A stretch of 64,000 bases of DNA from Homalodisca vitripennis (Eukaryota > Arthropoda > Insecta > Hemiptera > Cicadellidae): NCBI RefSeq assembly GCF_021130785.1, contig NC_060212.1:147461501-147525500 (forward strand). Direction: 5' to 3'. The translations under genes were made by a program, and so were the position numbers. Position 1 is the first letter of the stretch. Each line of letters begins with the position of its first letter. This document shows, piece after piece, positions 24,801-38,000 of the stretch. Below the pieces are notes generated by a model that made no database searches, had not been told where the DNA came from, and was given only the letters and a program-made list of their open reading frames with translations.

Positions 24801-25709
24801 AGGAACGAAGTTTCTTACACTACAAAAGTATACCTACCTGAGTCTGCTTAACTCCTGGAATGCCTAATTTCTACATTCTATAATATAGAATGGCTTATCC
24901 CAGAATTTGGCAAACAACCGAATAGGAATCTGGGAGCGTAGCCAATTATAGATCAGTTAAGCAAAATCCCATTTCGACCTTCGCCCTAACTAGTGATGAT
25001 CGAATTCTGTCACAGGTGAAATTATTTCTAGGACTTAAATGATCCTAAGAAGTATAACGGTTGTGAGATCGACTAAGAAGTGACAAATGGAGCCACCTGT
25101 AATTGATATTGTTCTATCCAGACTTTGAATACGTTTTCTATGCCAAGACGAAGTAAAGTGAAGATTATTTATTTGTTTAAAATTTTTAATCAGTGTATTT
25201 TAATGACATTTTCACACAACATAGCTTTATTTGTTTCTGTGTAGGTTCTCCCTGCACATCATTGTTATTTCTTGTTTTATTTTCATGGTAATAACTTAGA
25301 GTACTTTTAAAGTACATACATTTAAAAACAAAAAACATGCAACAACAAAAATACATGCATATTTAAACAATAGTTTACTTATGTTTTTAATTTCTAAGCC
25401 TGTTTGTTCGTTCGATACCCTGAGAAAGAACTTTGAGTTAAATTCCTATACATTTAGGAAGGTTCATTTCTATATAAGCAACACTAAATTCGATGACGGT
25501 TCACGTCCACCAGGGAATTAGCTAAGCGTTACTAAAATATATGTCAGCAAGTTGGCAAAATTAATCTATTATATGCCGGGAGCAGTAAAGTTTTCTTTGT
25601 AATCGCCTCTTTATCATCAGAAAAGAAATGAGCTCAAGACTTAACAGTTTTCTCGCTACTTTGAAGAAGGCCGTCACACAACATGTGATCTGGCGTTATT
25701 TAAGTCTAT
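21831..25709. other. AT-rich spacer, no gene seen
   Basis: Nearly 4 kb without a supported feature. Short open frames at 22392-22586, 23158-23382 and 23427-23609 show no domain. Phrases such as ATTCTCGAGATAGAGC (about 22460) look like worn dispersed repeats. Confidence 0.45.
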
Positions 25710-26522
25710 AAAAAAAATTATGGTTGCCTGTAAAGTCGGTTTTACGGGCGAAGATTTTACGTGACAACGTCTTTTTCTCGGTAGAATATTTATTGATATG
25801 AATATTATTAAAGTTGCACAATAGGAACAAGGAATTGAATGAAAATAAGAATTGCACAAATTTTAACTATAGAAATATATTTTGTTTACTAAAACATTGT
25901 ACATAATTTGAAATTAATTAAAATTTGTTATTGTAAATGGTAAAGTTGAATAAAACATTTACTAAAATTGGAATTTGAAAATCTTGCTAAACACAGTTAA
26001 ATTCTAAATCCGCGCGTGGTGATTGGTCGGTTCAGTTCGTTTGTTTGGTCGCACTGTTATGACAGGTTAGAGGTTATAATTTGTTATTTTAAATGTTTGA
26101 CTAGCAATACGCGCTGTTTCTTCTCAATCGACTGAATTACGATTGATTGCAGAGTGATTTAAACTAATAATTTACTTAACACTATCAACATTTGTCAATA
26201 GTATGACATAACCTATAAACTCAGTTTCTCAACTTTTGTGTCAATCTAACAATTAATCAATCAATCATAGTTTACGATAATGAAATATCAGTGTACAATT
26301 ATTTACCTTTATTGTTGTAGTTGTTGTAAATGACGAATCTAAGCACTCCACATTTTCACGAATAAACATAGTTGTCTGCTTTATCCCGTGCGGCGGACCC
26401 ACAGTTATCTGCTTTATCCCGTGCGGCGGACCCACTGGACGGGCATCGTAACGTTACCGGGCGTTACACTTTTTCATGAGTGACTCCGAGCCGCAACCTA
26501 ATTTAAGACGTTGTCACGTCAA
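25710..26522. mobile_element. Family B non-autonomous element, copy 2
   Basis: Matches 11120-11942 end to end in the same orientation. It lacks the extra ATCCCGTGCGG found in the second inner repeat of copies 1 and 3, so its tandem near the right end is cleaner. The internal inverted repeat ACGTGACAACGTCTT again sits about 49 bp inside the left border. No coding capacity. Confidence 0.8.
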
Positions 26523-27060
26523 AATCGTATTTTAGGCATAACTGACTGCTTTATTTACGCTTAAAATGTTACATGCATGGGAGGGATGATTTACACTGCT
26601 TGCTACATCCCCATGACTCACGTAACCTGACACGCCCTGTGCACAAACACATCAATTTAATGCCACGCTTTACGGAGTGTCGCCTCTGAGAGCGATATAA
26701 TCTATATGCAGATACTGGGGAGATTGCTGCTGTATACTCGTAACTTCGGTTGGCTAAACGAGGGCCTTCATACCAATAACACTACAATTCAGATAATGTT
26801 AATCTGAACCGTCACTTTAGTGATCATTCGTAATTGTTTATTGATCCATGAATTTATATAGGCAACAAATAATATATTACTAAGGCCCTGCTAAGTACAA
26901 AACTTTTACTTAGCTGAACCTTTATATAAGTATAATTATAATAACTACTACTACAGTTAAGAAACATAACTACATTCAATTGTCCTTTAAGTCCTACATC
27001 CAGTACATTCTAAATCGGTTGTGATGAACACTAGCATACGATTTTTGTATATACTATAAT
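26523..27060. other. Spacer with a GC-richer stretch
   Basis: 26560-26780 is of balanced composition, with no open frame, hairpin or tRNA-like box that I can identify. Confidence 0.4.
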
Positions 27061-27236
27061 TTTAAGGTTACTAAGTACGAGTTAACTTTTGTTAATTTAG
27101 CCCTTGTTACTATGTGTAAATATTATAAATATTCGTATATGATATCAATTTAAGGTTACTAATGAGGAGATAATTGATTTAATTAGCCCACTGTTACTAT
27201 ATGAAAATATCATAAATATTTGTATGACAATATCGA
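27061..27236 (+). repeat. Imperfect two-unit tandem repeat, 88 bp
   Basis: TTTAAGGTTACTAA starts both units (27061 and 27149). Shared wording follows in the same order (TTAATTTAGCCC/TTAATTAGCCC, TGTTACTAT, ATAAATATTCGTAT/ATAAATATTTGTAT). Divergence is substantial, so the duplication is old. Confidence 0.65.
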
Positions 27237-30200
27237 ATATTTATAAATTCAATTAATACCTGAATACTAATTCTTTTAGATAAATCTGAAAAATTAAAAT
27301 AAAAACAAATAAATCAGGAAAATAAATCATTTTTATTGACAAGAGCAAATAGTAAAGGCTCGGCCAACCAAATGATTCATTACATGTATCATTTATTACC
27401 CATCTCTACCAATATATGTAATAATCGATAAAGTTGTTGGGTTTCGGGAAGAGATAGACAAACATTATGTACACTTACAACAGGTATTGAAGATGGATAT
27501 TCAATCCCATCCAACAGCAAAAACCAACAGCAAAAAAGATAGCGTGAGGTTAATTTAAACGGTCTAAATCAATTATGAGTCTATTACACTCATTGTAACT
27601 ACGGTGATGAATTTATGTTCTAAAAACCTGTGTGTGTCTAAGGTTCTTGTTCTTATTTAAAATTTTGTTTGCACAGACGATTTTGATCATGTGCTAGAGT
27701 ATTTTGTCTTTTTTGTATCATTGTTAAGAGTAAGGTGTGATGGGATTTTTAAATTAAGCTGTGTTTGTGAAAATTCGAATATTAAATTTTTCAGGTAAAT
27801 AAAATTGTTTGATAACTTAAAAGAAATAGATTTAATTGTATTATTTTAATTATATATTTATTATAAAATAGCCCTTAATTATATAGTTTTTAAATAAAAT
27901 ATTTTATAATAATTATAATGTACTTTAAAATTCAATAAATTTTTTGGGGGAGTGAGTAATACAGATAAAACGTTTAAAGATGGTTGTCATTCACATACGC
28001 GCAACACTTTTATCTGGGGTGTTTCCTAACATAAATCCAAATTTAAATTTTTCTAAAAATTGTGATGCAAATTATACCATAATTTATTTTTACTTATTTT
28101 TTAATAACTCTTAAGGTTATAAGATATTTTTTTCTGTTTATTCTTTTGAAGTATAAAATTGAACTCTTATAAGTGAGCATGTTTACAAACATAGTTCTAG
28201 ATTAATTGTAACTAAATAATATATAGTTTACAAATAAATGTATCGGATATATAAATTTTTGTCTTTTAAGGTTTCAAGATTATGGAGTTTCTCAATGTTT
28301 GAAAGTATTACAGTTATATTAACATGCCAAAATTGAGAGTTACTATCCTCTAAAGCGAGAATTTTCTTCAAATGCGTCTTCAAGGGAGAATGCAAAACCG
28401 AAATCGGGGTTTTTAACAACGTGATTTTGACAATAATCTCCAAATATTACTTTGGAATAATAATAATAATAATAATTTGGGGTAGAGTCTTAGGCCCTTT
28501 TCAAATTTAATTACCATGGGTAAAACGCAAGTGATTAACTTAGCATATCACGTGGTTGGAGGTAATTGTATAATCGTCCTAAAACAATAGGCCAAAATAG
28601 ACATTTAAATGCCTAAAAAGCAGCTTTAGAATGTTTTAAAAATATAAAAACACAAAAAACTAAAGAAATTATAAAATTAAAAGAAAAAAAAGGAAGAAAA
28701 AATACTGCTGATTTTGATGGTAAATAATTGTATTGTGAAAGCAGTATATATTTGAAATTTATTTTGTCTCCTGACAAATCACTTTTTTCCGAAACACAAT
28801 TTGGATTTCTTTACTGTAGGGATATCAGTTTAAAATTTGTACATGCTGTGCAAATAAGTCTACCTTACAATTATAACTAAATATTTTAGGTTTTAAGTTC
28901 CAGAAATGACTTTATAAGGTTATCTTTATACAGACCTTGTCTATGTAAAATTTATACTAAAGTATAAGGCGAAATATTATATTTACATATAAGCAAATAA
29001 ATTTTGTTCAAGGTTCCAGTAGGAATAGTTAAATATATACAAAGTTTAACATTGTAAACGTAATGGTTTTTTCCTAAACTTATATAAACATTGTATTTTT
29101 AACAAGGTCCTCATAGGGATTTTCTTAGTAATTGTTCGGATTCCATTAAGAAAGAATAATAGGACATTGTTGATAATTTTTCTCTATTTTTATGTTTCTA
29201 TCCCATACATGATATTAAATTTAACCCCCATATATGTATGTTATAGATAATCGAATAAGGTTAATAAAATCAGCAACGCATCGGAATGTGTATTCGTGCG
29301 ATTTGGAATAGCGGTTATTGACATATTAAACTCTATCAGAATGTAGGTTAGAGAGGGGAATAGTGGTTGTGTAATGTGTTACCTGAAATTCTAATTACGA
29401 CTTTGACCGAACAACGAATTTCTAAGTTGATTACACGAGAAACAAATGGGATGCCTACATTTAGTTTAATAACGAACAATATAATTAGAATGGATTACAA
29501 ATAAAACACTTAATTAGAGCTATGGAATTACTGTGGTACACCCCTGATCGGTCTTCAATTCAAACTGGTTCTGGTACGCTTCGCTCGTCGTTACGATATT
29601 ATTAGTTAACTTAAACCATTTAAAATTTAATTTCCAACTAATTTTCAAAACAATATTGAGTTAGTACGAGTAAGTTATTTCATTACTAAATTAGAAACTA
29701 CTGATTGATTCTAATATAGGGAGACAAACTTCGCGAATATTTAACCGTATTCAAATAATTAATATAGTTCCTATAAGTGCATGTTCTAAAATACTTGCTT
29801 TTCTGTCTGCCTGTTTGATTTTGTTTTTATAATTAAACATTAAAGATGTAAAATATTGTTATGTTATTTATACTTGTTAATACCTACAACAGAAAGCAAA
29901 TTGAATGCAAACATTTTAGTGTATTTGAGAAAATATTAGCAGTATGTTGTTGAATACTGCTGATTTCTCACATAATTGCTTTGAAAAAAGGTGACTTTTT
30001 ATTTTTGGGAGATTTAACAAATAATATATATCTGCACATATGGTGAAAATTGTCTGAAATGCAGATTTAAAGGTATTAAAAGTTCTTAAAATTTAGGATT
30101 AACAACCATTTTGGACTTCACTGAGCGAGAATTACTATTTTTCAGATGCGAATCTTCATAATAATTACATATATTTAAAATTACGCCTCTTCAGCTTTAC

Positions 30201-30899
30201 CGGTTACTTGCAAAACTAAAACAAAATTAATATAAGGAAAGCTAACCAGTTCAAGACATTCCTTTACTGCAAATGATTTTTACGGCTTCAATTATTTTCT
30301 GAAGGTTTTCATGCTATTACTCTTTAGAAGTACTCTATGTATATCGACATAACTTTAATAAAAATCTAAATTTGTTTGAATGTAATATATTAAGTTAAAA
30401 AATTACTAAGTCAAAACGGATCAAACCTTATAACCGTTTACAAATATGAGTTAATTTAAAAAATAATAGAAATCTTTTAGATGAATAGAACCTTTGAAAT
30501 ATTGTACCATATTTTGTTTTTTATTAATATTTATGTCGATATAAATAATTTTTAATCGGTCTATAGTTTTGTTACAAGGTATAGTACCCCTGCATTGTGC
30601 TTAAGAATTATATGGAACCAGGATAAAAGGCAGATAATACGCCATCTGGTGATACTTATATTCTTTGAAAAAATGTACTTAAAAAGTTGTCTAAATGTAT
30701 TCTTTTTGTTGTTTTTTTTATTATGCTTTAATAGCACATGGTGTTATGTATGCACTTAATTTTTTTTGAACTTATGGTTTTGTAGACTGTAAATATATGG
30801 TTAAAATATATGAAATTACTTAATTGTTTCGTTTTTGAACAAAGCTCGTATTGAAAAACTAGTATGTATCCTAGCTAGTATGTTGAGAATCAATCAATA
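27237..30899. other. AT-rich spacer, no gene seen
   Basis: A short (ATA)n run occurs at about 28457-28477 and an 8-bp hairpin AGCAGTAT/ATACTGCT at about 29938-29962. No coding pattern. Confidence 0.45.
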
Positions 30900-31145
30900 A
30901 CTCACTTACACAGTCGTCTGACCAGAAATACAAAATGGAAGCCAAGAGACGATATTCCACGGCTCGCACGCTCCAAGTAGCTTTTCAATTTGGCGGCGCC
31001 GACCGAGCGGAAGCCACTGATATATCGGTAGTGAGCTGATGAAATGAAAGAGGCGCTGCGGATTGGACGTGAACGTGTTCTGAATAGTGAACACAACTTT
31101 ACTGTGCTTTTTGCTCCTGAAATGTTGTATAGTGTTCATTAACAC
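30900..31145 (-). other. GC-richer block, possible promoter/first exon on the minus strand
   Basis: 30930-31100 is rich in CpG for this window. On the minus strand the block ends in GACGACTGTGTAAGTGAG, a strong 5' splice-site match with the junction at about 30910. Two overlapping open frames of 64 and 79 codons cover it, in different frames, and neither shows a known domain. It could be a first exon of an unseen gene to the left, or part of a mobile element, since the mariner scrap at 31242 lies next to it. Confidence 0.25.
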
Positions 31146-31241
31146 ACCTTAGGAGTAAATAAGCAACAACTGATTACTGTAATATTGATAATCATTTATG
31201 TGATCGTAATTATTTAAAACTATCACATGTACTTGGGCATG

Positions 31242-31442
31242 TTATATGGTACTTACAACGTAGTACAAGGAGTTGACAACCGTCCTTGAGGTTGATGGTT
31301 GTCCACTGCGGTCTTCATATTCAAACATTCGTTCTGCCTTCACTAAAAATGTTATGCCAACGAAAAACTTGAGCTCTTGCCATAACTCCTCTCCAAAAGC
31401 CTTCTGAAGATAACCGTAAGTTATCGTTGCGTATTTACCCAA
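31242..31442 (-). pseudogene. mariner transposase N-terminal scrap
   Basis: A 66-codon minus-strand frame. YGYLQKAFGEEL followed by YEDRSGQPSTSRT matches the helix-turn-helix/linker region of mariner transposases, where a DxRSGRPSTSRT-like box is a hallmark. Nothing of the catalytic domain or inverted repeats is visible, so it is a fragment of about 55 residues out of the usual 345 or so. The middle residues are altered compared with the family (ITFLVKAER in place of a WHKRF-like helix). DNA binding or transposition is not possible. Confidence 0.55.
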
Positions 31443-32920
31443 TTTAACGCAAAAATAAATGGCATAACGTTGCGTAATATTATGCGGTTACATGTATGTG
31501 ACGAGTGACACAAACACGTGTTAACTTATTACAGCACAACTCACAACTGAGTAGTTACATCGATATGCCGCTTGGACTAGAAGCAGCGTATAGATCAAGG
31601 TTAAAGATATTGTGCCTATGGAATTCTGCAGGGTTGCCACATCCTGCAAAGAAAATCAATCTCATTACTTTATTGTCTGACCTTGTATATATACAACAAG
31701 TATTGAATTACACTTCAAATATCGTAATATTGGTAGCTTATTTACCGTTAAGCATTAAGTGCTCTTTAATCTTACTACTCGATTAAATGATTAATTATTC
31801 AGCTCTAATCTAGAACAATTACAGTACATGAATTAATTAATTTATTTATCAAATAATATTACTTTACAGTTGATCCTTAAAAATGTTGATGGAAAGGCAA
31901 TTAGGAAAACATTGAAGCTGAGCGTTTAGCAAAGCCTCTCTTGCCAGTTACATAGGGAAAATCCAATTTTTGTCTGTGTGAACACAGACACTGTTGTGAA
32001 TTAAAAGAGTACTGAATGTATCAGCGGTTTGTGCAACAGCGACATATTCAATAACACAGTATCAGTACACGTTAGTTAGTACCAAACAGTTTTAAGTCAC
32101 GGTTTCTAATCATGAAATTCCTAATATTGTGGTGTTCAGCCGTCACAAACTATGTGTTATTTTCATAGTTTTAGAGAATAAACGTAAAAGTGAACTAAAA
32201 CATTACATCGGTCCTTCTCTGTAACAAGAGTGAATATGTTGCATCATATGCTAAAAAAGTGACAACTTATAGAACACATGAAGAGACGATAAAAGTGACA
32301 CCCAAACTTAAAAACTTAATAGACGTCAGTACTTACTTTATCCAATAGAATCACTAAGCACTCTGGTGAGAAATAGGAGAAGTAACATTAATATAATCAC
32401 CTGGGAGAGAGTATCATGGTTCCCCAGCACCCCGTTAGTTTAGTGTCAGAGAGTTTAGCTTAAGGCAGTTATATTTTATCTTGTTAGTCCTTGTCTTTAC
32501 CTAGTATCACCATCGTCCATTACCTAATCCAATTAACTTAAAAGTTTTGATTTGCTAGCTCAAAACATTGTTAATATAAGTTCACATAAAGAAATTGTGG
32601 CTGTTTAGTAGTTTTTGTACTTCTAATTAAATATATAACACTTAAATACATGTAAAATACAATGACTTTTGTATAAGGTGATAAAGAAATTAAATCTTTA
32701 AATGTAATAATCCTTTATAGTATCTAAAATTATTTTGATAAATGATGTAAGTCTAACAGAACGCTTAGGCAGTGATGGTGATACTGACATATTTAGTAAT
32801 ATCTGTTAGAACAAAAGAGACATTTTATTTGTTTCTTTTGCACTACTTGTTTTAGATTATTAAGCAACTTTGAACAAGATTAAACATTAACCTAAGCGTA
32901 GTACATAATATATAAAAAAT
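31443..32920. other. Spacer, no gene seen
   Basis: A 93-codon plus-strand frame at 31505-31786 has no recognisable domain and is left uncalled. Confidence 0.4.
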
Positions 32921-35083
32921 GTGTCTAACTGACACTGAGTTACAACAGAGCCAAGACCAGACGATACCGCAGATTAGTGCCGGTTTTGCTCAATCGGGCG
33001 CAAAATTTACGGCGATATCCTCGCTCCACGCTGGGTACCAGTGTCTAACTGACACTGAGTTAGAATAGAGCCAAGACCAGACGATGCCTACAGATTGCTA
33101 CTGAATTTGCTCAGTCGGGCGCAAAATTTATGGCGATATCCTCGCTACACGCTGGGTACCAGTGTCTAACTGACACTGAGTTAGAATAGAGCCAAGACCA
33201 GACGATCTACAGATTGCTACTGAATTTGCTCAGTCGGGCGCAAAATTTATGGCGATATCCTCGCGCCGTGCTGAGTCATGCTGAGCCAGTGTCTAACTGA
33301 CACTGAGTTACAATAGAGCCAAGACCAGACGATCCACAGATTGCTACTGAATTTGCTCAGTCGGGCGCAAAATGTATGGCGATCTCCTCGCACCGTGCTG
33401 AGTGCCAGTATCTAACTGCCACTGAGTTACAATAGAGCCAAGACCAAATGATGCCACAGATTACTACTGAATTTGCTAAGTCGGGCGCAAAATTTATGGC
33501 GATATCCTCGCGCCATGTTTGGTGCCAGTGTCTAACTGACACAGAGTTACAACAGAGCCAAGACAAGATGATGCCACAGATTACTACTGAATTTGCTAAG
33601 TCGGGCGCAAAATTTATGGCGATATCCTCGCGCCGTGCTGAGTCATGCTGAGCCAGTGTCTAACTGACACAGAGTTACAACAGAGCCAAGACAAGATGAT
33701 GCCACAGATTACTACTGAATTTGCTAAGTCGGGCGCAAAATTTATGGCGATATCCTCGCGCCATGTTTGGTGCCAGTGTCTAACTGACACAGAGTTACAA
33801 CAGAGCCAAGACAAGATGATGCCACAGATTACTACTGAATTTGCTCAGTCGGGCGCAAAATTTATGGCGATATCCTCGCGTCATGTTGGGGACCAGTGTC
33901 TAACTGACACTGAGTTACAACAGAGCCAAGACAAGATGATGCCACAGATTACTACTGAATTTGCTAAGTCGGGCGCAAAATTTATGGCGATATCCTCGCG
34001 CCATGTTTGGTGCCAGTGTCTAACTGACACAGAGTTACAACAGAGCCAAGACAAGATGATGCCACAGATTACTACTGAATTTGCTAAGTCGGGCGCAAAA
34101 TTTATGGCGATATCCTCGCGCCATGTTTGGTGCCAGTGTCTAACTGACACAGAGTTACAACAGAGCCAAGACAAGATGATGCCACAGATTACTACTGAAT
34201 TTGCTAAGTCGGGCGCAAAATTTATGGCGATATCCTCGCGCCATGTTTGGTGCCAGTGTCTAACTGACACAGAGTTACAACAGAGCCAAGACAAGATGAT
34301 GCCACAGATTACTACTGAATTTGCTAAGTCGGGCGCAAAATTTATGGCGATATCCTCGCGTCATGTTGGGGACCAGTGTCTAACACAGAGTTATAACAGA
34401 GCCAAGACAAGATGATGCCACAGATTACTACTGAATTTGCTAAGTCGGGCGCAAAATTTATGGCGATATCCTCGCGTCATGTTGGGGGACCAGTGTCTAA
34501 CACAGAGTTACAACAGAGCCAAGACAAGATGATGCCACAGATTACTACTGAATTTGCTAAGTCGGGCGCAAAATTTATGGCGATATCCTCGCGCCATGTT
34601 TGGTGCCAGTGTCTAACTGACACAGAGTTACAACAGAGCCAAGACAAGATGATGCCACAGATTACTACTGAATTTGCTAAGTCGGGCGCAAAATTTATGG
34701 CGATATCCTCGCGCCATGTTTGGTGCCAGTGTCTAACTGACACAGAGTTACAACAGAGCCAAGACAAGATGATGCCACAGATTACTACTGAATTTGCTAA
34801 GTCGGGCGCAAAATTTATGGCGATATCCTCGCGTCATGTTGGGGACCAGTGTCTAACACAGAGTTACAACAGAGCCAAGACAAGATGATGCCACAGATTA
34901 CTACTGAATTTGCTAAGTCGGGCGCAAAATTTATGGCGATATCCTCGCGTCATGTTGGGGACCAGTGTCTAACTGACACTGAGTTACACTAGAGCCGAGG
35001 CCAGACGATACCGCAGATTGGTGCCGGTTTTGCTCGGTCGGGCGCAAAATTTATGGCGATATCCTCGCGCCGTGCTGGGTGCC
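32921..35083. repeat. 18-unit 120-bp minisatellite array
   Basis: Unit starts (GTGTCTAAC or variant) lie at 32921, 33041, 33162, 33289, 33408, 33528, 33656, 33776, 33896, 34016, 34136, 34256, 34376, 34493, 34609, 34729, 34849 and 34965. Core units are almost identical; units 1-4 and 18 are divergent. Because 120 is a multiple of three and the unit lacks stops in one frame on each strand, long chance frames run through it: 33645-34415 (256 codons) on plus and 33881-34294 (137 codons) on minus. The plus-strand 40-residue unit includes KMMPQITTEFAKSGAKFMAI. Units start with a hairpin, CAGTGTC-TAACT-GACACTG in the ancestral form. No promoter or leader is evident, so I treat the frames as a by-product of the array. 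Confidence 0.95.
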
Positions 35084-38000
35084 CACCGCAATAACAATAT
35101 TTCAGCTATACAGATACAACCATTCCATTGGTATTTCAATTTTGCGATTCAACTACCTTGTATTATTTTGCGTTTAAAAACTATCAAATTCATTTAATAA
35201 GTGAAAATTAATACGTAGATAAATGAAGTGGGCAACTAAAGAGTATATTTAAAAAAATACAGAGTTTATAGGAACATTGTCTTTTTTAAAACAACGACCG
35301 TATGAAATTGTATAGGGAGTAGTTATAAATATCCTATTTCTTAACAATTTTTACATGTGAATTGGTATTTCAAAGCACTATTAGAATAACAGAGAAAAAC
35401 GTTGTATTTGGATTCTCTACAACTGTTTCCTCAGAGTTTAATAATTAGTAGGAAGGGTAAATGGCATCCTTTTAAAGCTTTAAGTAATAAAGGAGTGAAA
35501 AAGCTCAAACTATAGTGAAAACGTAAAAATGGTACCGATTCAAAGAAATCTTATTTTATTTGGTTGGCCATAAACATGTTTCAGATCTGTTTTCACTCAA
35601 ATAATAGTTTGGTTAAGATGGCAGTTAATATTTTAGAAAACATAGTTTCTTAACAGTGTTAAAATATATAAAACGATACTGGATCTTACCACAAACACAC
35701 CTACACACATGTATAAATTACCTAGGCTATATACCGTATGCTGATACACAGAAAAAAGTATTCCAATTACCCAAAATGTTACGATATCTAAAACATAAAG
35801 GCTTGCATTAAATTATGTTGCAAAAAATCTCTGCTTTTAAAGGCCTCATTCACGATAATAGATTATCATGTATTACAAAACCAGTAATTAATAAGCTAGA
35901 CATTAAAGAGTGTTTATAGCAATAGTGTTTTAATTATCTCTAAATATTTCAATTACTTCTCTACATGATATGTAAAACTGCCAGCGTAGCCTTTGTTCTT
36001 AATATACATAGGGTATAGTATATAAAAAAACATGTTTAAAATTTTAATTGTGGATAAAAACTAAATTAAATAGTCATTACTATCATAAAGCAACAATAAT
36101 ACGTGTCTGAAATGGTTAAATTGTTGCATACTCTAACTAGTGGCTAATTTTTGGGATTAAAATTAATTTTCGTACGATTACGGAAAAATTAAGGAAAAAT
36201 AAATCACCAATAGTCACAATTTCCACCCGAAATTAGCTTTTTGTCATGGGTTTTCTGGTTAAGTATGCGTATGATCTTTTACTAATATTATATCTAATTT
36301 AGAATGAACTATGGAAATTTAATGACGGCCAGTTAACTAAACAATGTGAGTATGTTATATGAAACAAAAATGTTAGCAGAGAATAAACACGCTGATGCCA
36401 CATTAACACGTTCGTTACCCACCATTTATGGAAGAATACTGAAGAAAGTTATGGATTTGAAACATTTAGAAAAGTTATTATTTATTACAAAAATTATGAA
36501 AAATCATGAATTATGATGGAATATTTCCGAAATCCTACAATCCTTTCAATCTATATAGACTAGGGACCGCCATTTATGATATCTGCCTAATGTACCAGTA
36601 TCTTTTATGACTATTGCTTTTGGAAGAGCAGAAAACTACCGAAAATTGAAGTAATAACTATTATCCTTCATTTTTTTAAAGTAACCAAAACAAATATTAG
36701 ACTCTAGAATATCAAATGAGATAGGGTATTAAGCATGTTGACTGACGGATGAGATTTGCAAATCTTAATCTCTATTGTGCAAGATATATTATCCAAAGTG
36801 ACAAAGTTTAGTGTTCATAAAAAATTTAATATTATTTATCAGTAATATGCTGCTTTTTTGCTCATGGTAGATCACAAATTTGTTTTTGACGACAAAGTAA
36901 TTTAATTATAAATATTTATCATATAATCTATTAAACCTACTCATGACAATGGACACACACATAGTTCTTTCGTCTCATACTAACCAAATATTTTATAATG
37001 GTGACAGGGAAGCAGAGACAGAGCAGAAAATGTACGGCTAACCTGCCCCATAAAGAAGGGCCCCTCATCGTTTGTAGCCATTACTGCCCGAGCAGTGTAG
37101 ATGTAGCGTGCTGAGCGTTGGGGGGGAGGGAGACATAATCGGCGCCGTTACAAAAGAAATTGTTGTGGATGAAGACAATAACATGAATATAGCGTTATCA
37201 AATCCAAATATTTAAATCCTGAATTTTTAAAACGTATATTACTGATGTTTTAAAAATCAATTAGTGAACCATACATCTTCGGTATCCGAGTATTTAATAA
37301 TACTTATCTACTTAGAAAAAACTAAAATTCTTAGCTGCCCCTTTATAACTGTCAATCTGCATTTCCAAAGTCAAAGCCGATCGTATTATTGCTAAGAAAT
37401 AGTTTTTATTTACACTATAATAGTAGCTATATTAGCTGTATGGGTTTTACTTTACTTGCTAACATACTATAAAACTGAAGGTGGAATATAACTGGTTTCC
37501 TTATGGGTATATTCTTATGATTTCCAAATAAAATTTCATTTCAATGAATAGGTTTTAAATACATCTTAGTTAACAAAATACTCTTGTTCTTATGTTGAGA
37601 TTAATATATTATATTATTTAATCATAAATAGTTTATAAACAATGTTTAGTTGAACAAAATGTATAAGATTTGTAATCAGTTTGAATTCATTGCGATATGA
37701 ATGGATCCTTATTTTTATAAATTCGGTTAAATATCGAATACCTATCACAAATTTAAATTGGAAAGTCTTTTAGTAAGTTTAATTAATGGATTCGTATGGA
37801 AAATCAGAATACTCATTTTGTTGTAAGTTGCATTTAAATTATGAAGATTATTTTGTATTTGAAAATTATAATTAAGACAAAAATATACAGTTGGGAGAAA
37901 AAATTAGATTTTATAAGTGAATTTAAAACTTGATGTGATTTTAAAACTGTTAAACTTTTCTACAATGTTCTTCAGACTCAAAAAAACTCAGGCAAAACCT

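Noticed and set aside
24800..25160. Possible RT fragment
   Set aside because: A few phrases faintly recall LINE RT text, but no ordered motifs could be followed.
33645..34415. 256-codon open frame as a gene
   Set aside because: It lies wholly in the 120-bp tandem repeat, is open because the unit is a multiple of three, and is mirrored by an open frame on the other strand. No start context or non-repeat domain.
32921..35083. CRISPR-like array
   Set aside because: The repeated unit is contiguous with no unique spacers and the DNA is clearly eukaryotic.
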